From Xanthomonas vesicatoria ATCC 35937 (GTDB lineage: Bacteria; Pseudomonadota; Gammaproteobacteria; Xanthomonadales; Xanthomonadaceae), in assembly GCF_001908725.1 (NCBI RefSeq), contig NZ_CP018726.1, positions 62,001 through 126,000 of the forward strand: a stretch of DNA of 64,000 bases, in the 5' to 3' direction. Below the pieces are notes generated by a model that saw only the letters and a program-made list of their open reading frames with translations, had not been told where the DNA came from and searched no databases. Positions within the stretch are counted from its first letter, which is position 1. The number at the start of each line of letters is the position of its first letter. This document shows, one piece after another, positions 17,152 through 23,861 of the stretch. The position numbers were made by a program, and so were the translations under genes.

Positions 17152-18396
17152 ATGCAATCGCTCCCGCTGCTTACCAAGCGCCACGCGCGACATCCGATTC
17201 AGCCCACCAGCCAGCTGCGTGCGATGGCCGCAAAGCGCCTGGGCGAGGCCGTGCGACGCGGCAAGGTGACGCCCAAGCAGGCGAAGGATGCGATGAGGGC
17301 TGGCGAGGCTGGTGTTGCCTCTGCGTTGCTCCCGCACCTGTACCAGTGCCAGATGGATGGCGCGATCCCCGCGCCGCCAATCGGCAATGCAACCCACCTC
17401 TCGGCCGAGAACCTGGCCAACCTGTCCCCTCTGGTGAAGGAGATGCAAGCAGCGGGGCATATCAAAGACGCCGACCTTACTGGTGCGAGCCAGAGAAATG
17501 CGGGAGAAACGATACTCAAGCTCGTGATGCTGGGCATCGACAGGGTTGCCGAGGCGGCGACCGCAAAGATGCCTCCAACGCACAACAACTACAGCCCGTT
17601 CCACGTGTCGCCGCTGGCACTGGCCAAGACTCTCTGCGGTCGTGACGGCGAGAGCTGGGAGATCACTGCGAACACGGGTAAGGTCATCGTATCTAACGCT
17701 GATTCCCCATTCGTGATGTTCGCTGACCCTGAGTCGAGAGACGAAATGTCGGCCCTGTGCTGCGTGATTCGCGGGATTAATGAGCGCAGCGGAAATTGGT
17801 TCGTTGTTCCTCCAGATGATGCCCTTTCCATCATTGACGTGATGCTGGACGAAGTTCTGCGCGACGTGCGGGTCCATGTGCCGCTGGGTCCGGTATCGAC
17901 GGACATGCCGAGCAACGTTCTTGATGCCGTGATGGAGTATTACGGCGTGTCGGAGGATGACGGTGAAGCATTGGACGACGCGATTGAGCGCCTAAACGGG
18001 GATCTGCGCCACTACGTCGTGGCCGATCAGTGGAAGATTGGCGACGGGAATCTTGAGAAGTGGCTTGCATCGCCTTCCGGCCCGAACGCCAAGCTGATCC
18101 TGAGGCTCTACGACCTGTATTCCGGGCTGGTACAGGGCAAGCGCGCCGATGAGCGAGAGGTGGTCGATGGCGAGTACTTCACCTGTGACCTATTTGTCGT
18201 CCCGATAGGCTTCTGGAATAACTTTAACGACACGATCCAGCAATACGGGGCTGAATACTGCCCGTCAGAGATTCTGAGCATCGCGCGTTCGGCAAGAACC
18301 AAGCGCCCCCATCTCGCCGCATTGGAGCTTGCTGTAATGGCTACATCGGTCGCAACGGCCATGGCGCGGATCTTCATAGATGAGTCACCTGATTGA
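17152..18396 (+). CDS. PRTRC system protein F
   Basis: The 414-residue protein is placed at the ATG at 17152, just after the protein C stop; an earlier in-frame start at 17089 would overlap C. The central region includes a Trp-Phe-Val-Val-Pro-Pro-x-Asp-Ala-Leu segment that matches the PRTRC F pattern, and the C-terminal domain has several aromatic-rich helices. No catalytic motif is recognised. Its 3' end overlaps protein B by 17 bases, which points to coupled translation. Confidence 0.75.
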   Translation: MQSLPLLTKRHARHPIQPTSQLRAMAAKRLGEAVRRGKVTPKQAKDAMRAGEAGVASALLPHLYQCQMDGAIPAPPIGNATHLSAENLANLSPLVKEMQAAGHIKDADLTGASQRNAGETILKLVMLGIDRVAEAATAKMPPTHNNYSPFHVSPLALAKTLCGRDGESWEITANTGKVIVSNADSPFVMFADPESRDEMSALCCVIRGINERSGNWFVVPPDDALSIIDVMLDEVLRDVRVHVPLGPVSTDMPSNVLDAVMEYYGVSEDDGEALDDAIERLNGDLRHYVVADQWKIGDGNLEKWLASPSGPNAKLILRLYDLYSGLVQGKRADEREVVDGEYFTCDLFVVPIGFWNNFNDTIQQYGAEYCPSEILSIARSARTKRPHLAALELAVMATSVATAMARIFIDESPD

Positions 18397-19180
18397 CACC
18401 CCGGATGCAGAATCCCTGAAGAACTACATGAAGCAGAACAGCGTGGCGCCCACCCATGCGATTCTGTTCTATCAACGACGGGGAAGGCTGGTTCTAACCA
18501 CCGCTCATACAGTCGATAGCCACCGAGGAACTCCGCGAATTGGGCCAGGCCGACCCATGACGCCTGAGCAAGAGGCCAGTATCGTTGCTTTGCTGATGGG
18601 CCGCGAAGCCGATGACGGTAGCAGCAGGGTGCGCGTGATGCCTCAGAACGTTCTGCATACCGACGGCGCAAGCACGACTTGGCTGCAACCCTCCGTGGTA
18701 GAGCCGATGGTGCTTCGCACCGGAAGCGATGTAAGGACGGTGCTGGCTCGTTGGCCCACGTTGGTGTTCCATGCGCGCAACCGTCAGCTCTATGTGGTGG
18801 CGCTGAGGGATGACCAGTGGCCGAGCGATGACAGCTTGGTCTTCCACTGCCCGACCGGCAACGTGTGGGCCAAGACCATGGTTTGCACCGGAACGGCGGT
18901 TTTGCCGATGGGCTGCACACCCAGTGAAATTCCGGCATGGAAGGCATCCTTCTTCGAGAGCGCATTCACCCATAGCAACCACGGCAAGACAATCACCGTG
19001 CCCAAGCCAAAGGGCACGGGTAAGAGTAAGGGGCATCAAGCAAACCCCGACCCGATGACGTACTGGGCCGAGCGTGATGGCGTAATGGACGCCTTCCCGA
19101 GCGAGCACCTGACCCCATTGAAGATGACTCTCTCCGAATGGATGAGCAGCCTGATTCACGGGGAGAGCGTTGATGATTGA
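18380..19180 (+). CDS. PRTRC system protein B, E2-like (Prok-E2 family D)
   Basis: The 266-residue protein fits PRTRC B, whose C-terminal half belongs to a divergent E2/UBC family lacking the classical histidine but keeping a conserved cysteine. Here the candidate is C169 within Asn-Val-Trp-Ala-Lys-Thr-Met-Val-Cys-Thr-Gly-Thr (161-172), followed by a Leu-Pro turn and a Trp-x-x-x-Phe-Phe-x-Ser-Ala-Phe-Thr-His helix that is typical of the family. An E2-like protein would receive the ubiquitin-like modifier from the ThiF protein. Activity has not been shown from sequence. Genes on both sides overlap it. Confidence 0.75.
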   Translation: MSHLIDTPDAESLKNYMKQNSVAPTHAILFYQRRGRLVLTTAHTVDSHRGTPRIGPGRPMTPEQEASIVALLMGREADDGSSRVRVMPQNVLHTDGASTTWLQPSVVEPMVLRTGSDVRTVLARWPTLVFHARNRQLYVVALRDDQWPSDDSLVFHCPTGNVWAKTMVCTGTAVLPMGCTPSEIPAWKASFFESAFTHSNHGKTITVPKPKGTGKSKGHQANPDPMTYWAERDGVMDAFPSEHLTPLKMTLSEWMSSLIHGESVDD

Positions 19181-19808
19181 ACTGGCAACCGACACGGCGA
19201 CGCAGCAGCAGCTGGCCATCATGCTGGCGTGCCCGTTGGTATGCGTGCCACCGGGCGAAACGATGACCCTGCTATCTGAGCCGGGGCGGCGTTGGGTCGT
19301 AGCGAGCAACGGCACCTACCTGGAACACCGCTCCCTTGCCTTGCATGTCTGCTTCCGGGTATCGAAGCTCGACACGACCTTCGGCACCGCTCGCCAGTTC
19401 ATCACCGCAATCAATGGGCCGGTGCCACGTGAACTACTGCGCAAGTGCTTCGACTTGGCTGTGCAAGCAGGCAGAAACGAAACCGCAGCGCTGATTCATT
19501 GGAACCCTACTGACAGACAGTACGAGCTGAGGCAGCCGGTGATCGAAAGCGCGAGCGAAGCCCACGTCACGTACCGGGACGAGTCGCAAGACGACCTTCT
19601 GGTGTACGACTTTCACTCGCACGGTTCTCACCCCGCGTTCTTCTCCGCGACGGACGATGCCTCGGATATGTCCCGTATGGGCCCGTACATCGCTATGGTG
19701 GCAGGCAAGTGCGACAGCATTGATTCGCTGGAAACCTGTGCTCGCATGTGCATGTCGCCTTATCTGTTGAACTTGCAGGACTTCTTCAAGCACGGCGAAC
19801 TGCCATGA
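19173..19808 (+). CDS. PRTRC system protein A, JAB/JAMM metallopeptidase
   Basis: The 211-residue protein starts at ATG 19173, overlapping the protein B stop. It carries a complete JAMM signature: H148-Ser-H150, seven residues, S158, two residues, D161, with E103 as the likely catalytic glutamate. JAB peptidases cleave isopeptide or C-terminal extensions of ubiquitin-like proteins. In this operon the natural substrate is the extended protein C, which ends beyond a diglycine. The final codon overlaps the start of the ThiF gene (ATGA), so stoichiometric production is likely. Confidence 0.8.
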   Translation: MIELATDTATQQQLAIMLACPLVCVPPGETMTLLSEPGRRWVVASNGTYLEHRSLALHVCFRVSKLDTTFGTARQFITAINGPVPRELLRKCFDLAVQAGRNETAALIHWNPTDRQYELRQPVIESASEAHVTYRDESQDDLLVYDFHSHGSHPAFFSATDDASDMSRMGPYIAMVAGKCDSIDSLETCARMCMSPYLLNLQDFFKHGELP

Positions 19809-20575
19809 ACAAGCTGCAAATCCCGGCCTCTTGGCTCGATGACCCGATCCGCACCTTTGTATACGGCGCCGGCGGGACAGGCTCCCAGGTCATCGACCAG
19901 CTTGCCTCCCTGGATTCCTGCATGAAGCAGCTGGGCCATCCCGGCTTCAAGGTCACAGTGTTCGACCCGGACCGGGTGAGTCGGTCCAATATCGGCCGCC
20001 AGCGCTTCACGCACGCCGACGTTGGCAACTACAAGGCGCTGGTGCTGACCCACCGCATCAACGCCTTCTACGGCTTTGACTGGGGCTATAGGACGGAGAA
20101 GGGGCCGACACGCCCTGGTGGCGTCGATCTGGTCATATCTTGCACTGACCTGGCCATGTTCCGCGCGGCCTTCTCCAAGGACAACGCGGCCTCGACCACA
20201 AATGCGCTGTGGCTGGATTTCGGCAATGGCAATGCGGAAGCCCAGTGCGTCCTGGGACACCTCTCGCGCAAGGTCGCTAACCGGATTCCTAACGTCGTTG
20301 ACCTGTACCCCGAACTGTCGCAGATGCAGCGAGTGGATGCGGAGCAGCCGTCCTGCTCGGCAGATGAGGCGCTGCGCAGACAGCCTTGGCCTATCAATCG
20401 CGAAATTGCGATGAAGGGCGTCGGGATGCTCTGGTCCCTGCTGCGGGACGGGGAACTTGACTACCACGGAGTCCAGATGCGGATGAAGCCGCTCTCGCTC
20501 AACACCATGCCCATTGATCCTGAGACGTGGGCCTTCTACGGATACGCGCCCAAGAGGACGCGACGAGCAGCGTGA
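19805..20575 (+). CDS. PRTRC system ThiF family protein, E1-like adenylyltransferase
   Basis: The 256-residue protein starts at the ATGA overlap with the JAMM gene. It has the Rossmann motif Gly-Ala-Gly-Gly-Thr-Gly-Ser (21-27), an Asp-Pro-Asp strand end (54-56), the Asn-x-x-Arg-Gln adenylation motif (62-66) and an Ile-Ser-Cys-Thr-Asp segment (111-115). ThiF/E1 proteins adenylate the C-terminal glycine of a ubiquitin-like partner, here most likely processed protein C, and may pass it as a thioester. It lacks the separate catalytic-cysteine and ubiquitin-fold domains of eukaryotic E1s. It closes the PRTRC operon. Confidence 0.85.
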   Translation: MNKLQIPASWLDDPIRTFVYGAGGTGSQVIDQLASLDSCMKQLGHPGFKVTVFDPDRVSRSNIGRQRFTHADVGNYKALVLTHRINAFYGFDWGYRTEKGPTRPGGVDLVISCTDLAMFRAAFSKDNAASTTNALWLDFGNGNAEAQCVLGHLSRKVANRIPNVVDLYPELSQMQRVDAEQPSCSADEALRRQPWPINREIAMKGVGMLWSLLRDGELDYHGVQMRMKPLSLNTMPIDPETWAFYGYAPKRTRRAA

Positions 20576-20930
20576 TGTGGCTGCAAGGTCAGTATGGCCG
20601 GCGTCCCATCTCGACGAGGGAATGACCCTCCAACCTGTCTTGCGCGGTAACGCATGCAAAAGGACCATCGTCCGACGCGGTCTATCCAGCGATAGACGCC
20701 AAGCACCGCCTCAATCGGTAACTCGTTACGCAAGAAGTTTGAAGCTGCAAGTGTAGGCATTGAAATGCTGCAACATGGATTTAAGAGGAGCGAACGTAAT
20801 CGTCACCTCGACCCCCGCAGGCAGCCGCCGTGGGCTCTGCGGGTTACATCACGGCTATAGGAACGGCAAATAGGCCAGTAGCCGAACGTCGTATATCAGG
20901 GTGAAAGCCCATCAAAGCGAGTGAACAGAA
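20576..20930. other. ThiF-ssb intergenic region with a stable hairpin
   Basis: No credible gene. A hairpin with arms 20814-20820 and 20837-20843 (7 bp) continues inside as 4 more pairs after a 2-base bulge. It may act as terminator of the PRTRC operon or as part of the ssb leader. Confidence 0.4.
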
Positions 20931-21539
20931 ATGGCCCGCGGAATCAACAAAGTCATCCTCGTCGGAAATCTCGGCAACGATCCCGACACCAAGTACACCC
21001 AGGCCGGCATGGCGATCACCCGCATCAGCCTGGCCACCACCAGCATGCGCAAGGATCGCGATGGCAACAACCAGGAGCGCACCGAGTGGCACCGCGTGGT
21101 GTTCTTCGGCAAGTTGGGCGAGATCGCCGGCGAATACCTGCGCAAAGGCTCGCAGGTGTACGTCGAGGGCGAGTTACGCTACGACAAGTACACCGGTCAG
21201 GATGGCGTGGAGAAGTACACCACGGACATCGTGTGTGATGAGATGCAGATGCTCGGCGGCAAGGACCGTGATAGCGGTGGACAGCAGCATGGCAATCAAC
21301 GCCAGCAGGGTAATGGCAATCAACAGCAGCGTCGGGGGAATGCCAGCAATCAGCACCAGCACGAAAATGGCGGTCAGCGCGGCAACGGCAACGGCAACGG
21401 CGGTGGCGGTGGCGGTGGCGGTGGCGGTGGCTATGGTCCGCGTCAGGGACGCTCCAACCATCAGCCAATGAACCAGAACGAACACAGCGACATGCTGGAT
21501 GATGAAATCCCGTTCCTGGTTTTGGACTCCATGTTCTGA
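20931..21539 (+). CDS. ssb: single-stranded DNA-binding protein with extended C-terminal tip
   Basis: The 202-residue protein has a canonical OB fold in the first 115 residues (Lys-Val-Ile-Leu-Val-Gly-Asn-Leu-Gly, then Glu-Trp-His-Arg-Val, then Val-Tyr-Val-Glu-Gly). A Gln/Asn/Gly-rich linker follows, built in part from tandem hexanucleotides. The usual SSB tail motif Asp-Asp-x-Ile-Pro-Phe occurs at residues 190-195, but seven more residues follow, so the partner-recruiting tip is not terminal. Known SSB partners (RecG, PriA, exonuclease I and others) dock on the free C-terminal Phe, so recruitment may be changed. The gene stands alone after the PRTRC operon. Confidence 0.9.
   Translation: MARGINKVILVGNLGNDPDTKYTQAGMAITRISLATTSMRKDRDGNNQERTEWHRVVFFGKLGEIAGEYLRKGSQVYVEGELRYDKYTGQDGVEKYTTDIVCDEMQMLGGKDRDSGGQQHGNQRQQGNGNQQQRRGNASNQHQHENGGQRGNGNGNGGGGGGGGGGGYGPRQGRSNHQPMNQNEHSDMLDDEIPFLVLDSMF
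21381..21431 (+). repeat. in-frame hexanucleotide tandem repeats in ssb linker
   Basis: Three GGCAAC units (21381-21398) run into about five GGCGGT units (to 21431), encoding Gly-Asn and then Gly repeats. Slippage would change linker length without shifting frame. Confidence 0.8.
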
Positions 21540-21732
21540 TTTCATCAGTGCACGGGCGCCCAAACGGACGCCCGTCACCGAGGAAACATATAAAGTTGTT
21601 TTCTTCAAATTGATTGCTGATCCACGTTGACAGGCGTCTCGCGCCCCGCGAACATAGCTCGTAATACCAGGCAATGCCTGCTACGAGGTCTGTGCGCCTC
21701 CAACAATGCACCATCCACGTTTATTTCCCACT

Positions 21733-21758
21733 CGGGGTTCCCCCGATTGGGCGAACCC
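21733..21758 (+). promoter_or_regulatory. bistable hairpin leader
   Basis: CGGGG/CCCCG (21733-21737 with 21741-21745) competes with GGGTTC/GAACCC (21735-21740 with 21753-21758), because both use the same G-run. It ends 19 bases before the next start codon. Confidence 0.4.
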
Positions 21759-21777
21759 ATATCACCGGAGTTCGCTC

Positions 21778-22059
21778 ATGTTCCCTTCCGAACTGGAAGA
21801 AGGTCCTCAAGACCTGCCGTCGTTATTGAAGAATCTTGCTTTCCAGTTGGTACTGGATGGAGAGGTCTCGCAGGTCGCCCATCTACGTCGTGACCAGTGC
21901 ATTCGTGCTGGTGCAACGGAAGAACTGTGCTCCCGCATCTGGAAAAGTGCCCTGTCATTTTCCCAGGCATACGTGAGCCCCAAGTTCTTTGAAATCTCCC
22001 GCCGCTTCCATTTCGCCAAATGTTCGGCGTCGAAGATCGTTGCGGGAATGATCGACTAA
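21778..22059 (+). CDS. small hypothetical protein
   Basis: The 93-residue frame is placed at the ATG at 21778, which follows a CCGGAG site; an in-frame start at 21706 would lie before the structured leader. The product is helical, soluble and contains a helix-turn-helix-like stretch (Gln-Val-Ala-His-Leu-Arg-Arg-Asp-Gln-Cys-Ile-Arg-Ala-Gly). A small DNA-binding role is possible but not shown. It is the first of five small genes in a row. Confidence 0.55.
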   Translation: MFPSELEEGPQDLPSLLKNLAFQLVLDGEVSQVAHLRRDQCIRAGATEELCSRIWKSALSFSQAYVSPKFFEISRRFHFAKCSASKIVAGMID

Positions 22060-22085
22060 AACCGCACTTCAACAACATCCCGGCC

Positions 22086-22169
22086 GGGTGCCGTGTCACC
22101 CGTATGGGAGACATGTGTCCGCCCGGCTCTCTGCCGGATTGTGCCACCGACAGAGCAACCTACTTGCTC
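22086..22169 (+). promoter_or_regulatory. three-hairpin leader
   Basis: Perfect stems at 22086-22101 (5 bp), 22123-22137 (5 bp) and 22153-22169 (6 bp) lie in series and end 22 bases before the start at 22192. Confidence 0.45.
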
Positions 22170-22191
22170 GGCACAGCACAGGAATCAACGC

Positions 22192-22500
22192 ATGTCCAAC
22201 TCTGATCAAACCCCGGTTGCAGCCAAGTCAATTCCTTTCTTCGGGACGATGCACCGCGTCGGCAGTACCGTCTTCACCACCAGCCTTAACTTGGCAGTGC
22301 GTAACTGCAATCAGGGCTATCAGATTGTCTTGATTGCCAAGCGCATCGACAGTAGTGGCAAGGAAACGACCATCGAGCTTCCGTCTCCGCACATTGCCGC
22401 AACCGCCGCCGAGGCCCGCATGATCGTCGCCGATACGCTCGCCCCATTCGTGGAGCGTTTGATGGTCGGTGAACGCACCAAGCACGAATCGGTCCACTAG
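22192..22500 (+). CDS. small hypothetical protein
   Basis: The 102-residue product starts at an ATG after a CAGGAA site. The pattern of strand-rich N-terminal half (two or three short strands) and one long C-terminal helix resembles small element-encoded accessory proteins but matches no family I know. It is preceded by three hairpins and followed by another structured leader. Confidence 0.55.
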   Translation: MSNSDQTPVAAKSIPFFGTMHRVGSTVFTTSLNLAVRNCNQGYQIVLIAKRIDSSGKETTIELPSPHIAATAAEARMIVADTLAPFVERLMVGERTKHESVH

Positions 22501-22544
22501 CAGGCAAATAGCCGTCGCGAGCGCTGGTTCAACTACCCACCAGG

Positions 22545-22588
22545 GGAGCATTCCCTGCAGGGGTGCTCCATTTTCCAATAGAGAGCAC
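22545..22588 (+). promoter_or_regulatory. three-strand leader or attenuator
   Basis: GGAGCA (22545-22550) pairs with TGCTCC (22564-22569) around an inner CCCTGCAGGG palindrome, followed by TTTT as in a terminator. GTGCTC (22563-22568) is also complementary to GAGCAC at 22583-22588, which contains the ribosome-binding site of the next gene. The two pairings exclude each other. Confidence 0.5.
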
Positions 22589-22592
22589 ACCC

Positions 22593-22733
22593 ATGTATCC
22601 CATCATCGTGTCAGCAGGAGTGGTTGCAGTAGCGTCCGATTCGGACAGCGAGCTTGAACCGGGATCGATTGCCGATGACCCCGCCTTCAACGATCCGTTT
22701 CGCACCGAACCTGATAGGGAGCTTTGGCCATGA
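22593..22733 (+). CDS. very small hypothetical protein (46 residues)
   Basis: The frame begins with an ATG after GAGAGCAC and ends in an ATGA overlap with the next gene. A short hydrophobic N-terminus (Ile-Ile-Val-Ser-Ala-Gly-Val-Val-Ala-Val) is followed by an acidic stretch rich in Asp and Glu. Support comes from the spaced ribosome-binding site, the coupling to its neighbour and its own structured leader. Confidence 0.5.
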   Translation: MYPIIVSAGVVAVASDSDSELEPGSIADDPAFNDPFRTEPDRELWP

Positions 22734-22984
22734 ACAGCCTCGTTGCCCTGGTTTCATCTCGCAACGGCGGCATCGACATCGTCTTGTTCAATAAAGAGCG
22801 CGAGCGAACCCTTAGCGTCACTCATGGCACCGGACTGACCGTCACGGACGCCCTGTGCGATGCGCTGGCTCAGCACACCGCCTTCTTCATCGACGAAGAC
22901 GTCGAACTTGCCCTTTGTGTGGCTGCACTTCGCAACTCTGAGGTGCAGCTATCTATCCGGAACGGAACCATCCACGCGCATTAA
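22730..22984 (+). CDS. small hypothetical protein
   Basis: The 84-residue product starts at the ATGA overlap with the 46-residue gene. Predicted content is strand-strand-helix-strand, with a run of small hydrophobic residues near the N-terminus that looks like a beta strand rather than a signal. No family is recognised. The next gene starts 3 bases after its stop. Confidence 0.55.
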   Translation: MNSLVALVSSRNGGIDIVLFNKERERTLSVTHGTGLTVTDALCDALAQHTAFFIDEDVELALCVAALRNSEVQLSIRNGTIHAH

Positions 22985-22987
22985 AGG

Positions 22988-23281
22988 ATGCACATGAACC
23001 CACTTAACATCCGTGTCGCACATGCAAAGGCAGAGATTGCGATCTTGGCCGGCCGCGATGAGGGCCTCGACGCTCTTTGGGAAACCTTGGAGGATGCGTT
23101 CGCCCTCGGAAAGCAGCAGTACCATGCCGGTGAAGAGAGCATGCCCCTGCTGTTCGTGGGCGCCCAGGATCTCCAAGATCGCTGGGTGTCCGGCCAGGAC
23201 TTCGCGTTCGAGCTCGAACAGATGGAAAACTGCGAGCTCTGCAAGGCAGCACGTGGCGACCCATGTGAGATCCATGGTTGA
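22988..23281 (+). CDS. small hypothetical protein with a C-terminal Cys motif
   Basis: The 97-residue product is mostly helical and acidic. The C-terminal 20 residues include Glu-x-Cys-Glu-Leu-Cys and a later Cys, with a His in the last residues, so a small metal site is possible. It ends the small-gene run and is followed at once by a strong intrinsic terminator. Confidence 0.55.
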   Translation: MHMNPLNIRVAHAKAEIAILAGRDEGLDALWETLEDAFALGKQQYHAGEESMPLLFVGAQDLQDRWVSGQDFAFELEQMENCELCKAARGDPCEIHG

Positions 23282-23289
23282 CTCAACCC

Positions 23290-23321
23290 AAAGGCCCCCG
23301 ATTCTCGGGGGCCTTTTTTTT
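23290..23321 (+). terminator. strong intrinsic terminator
   Basis: A 12-bp perfect stem (23290-23301 with 23305-23316) with a three-base loop is followed by an unbroken T-run. It closes the small-gene run. Confidence 0.95.
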
Positions 23322-23364
23322 GCGTCACGTTTTACAATGGATCTGTCTAGTCAATGGAGCATCT

Positions 23365-23805
23365 ATGTACCCTAAACACGTCGATGTCAGCACGCTAGAC
23401 TCTGATGACTTGGTGGAGCTTAGAGACGGGCGCAAGATTTACATCGTTCCTGACGACGACATGGACAGGGTTGACGTGTTTGACGTGCAGGGGGCTCCAA
23501 TCGGAGCGTTCCATTTCGCAATGATCCAAGATGCTGACGATTCATACTGGCACCACTTGACCTGGCAGTATCTCGATGCGCAGGATGGCTATCGTCGGTG
23601 TGGGATCGGCCAGAAGGTGCTGGAGATCGCAATAGAGCTCTGGGATACCAGGATCACGGCCGGGGAGAGCGATGGAAACAAGAGCAGTCTGGGTGATCAC
23701 CTTCAGGGCGACGGCGTGCCCTTCGTGGCTAGAATGCGGGAGAAGGGGTTGATCGCCAGGTCAAGTTACGACCCCGCACCGGAAGCGAAGTGGGATGAGG
23801 ACTGA
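23365..23805 (+). CDS. GNAT-like N-acetyltransferase
   Basis: The start chosen is the ATG at 23365, preceded by TGGAGC; an earlier in-frame start would sit inside the terminator. The 146-residue protein has the central GNAT layout: a strand ending in Gly-Ala-Phe-His-Phe, a second strand Thr-Trp-Gln-Tyr-Leu, then the acetyl-CoA loop Tyr-Arg-Arg-Cys-Gly-Ile-Gly (about residues 79-85) at the start of a helix. The substrate is unknown. Confidence 0.6.
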   Translation: MYPKHVDVSTLDSDDLVELRDGRKIYIVPDDDMDRVDVFDVQGAPIGAFHFAMIQDADDSYWHHLTWQYLDAQDGYRRCGIGQKVLEIAIELWDTRITAGESDGNKSSLGDHLQGDGVPFVARMREKGLIARSSYDPAPEAKWDED

Positions 23806-23861
23806 AGTGCAGAATTCCTGCGCCACCAACACCCACGCGTGATGATGGCTAAGTTGTAGGG

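Noticed and set aside
16197..20575. PRTRC protein D (StbA/ParM-like) expected in the cassette
   Set aside because: No actin-like ATPase motif found in or around the operon; it is absent from the window.
21381..21431. Possible CRISPR-like short repeat
   Set aside because: It is an in-frame hexanucleotide repeat inside the ssb linker with no spacers.
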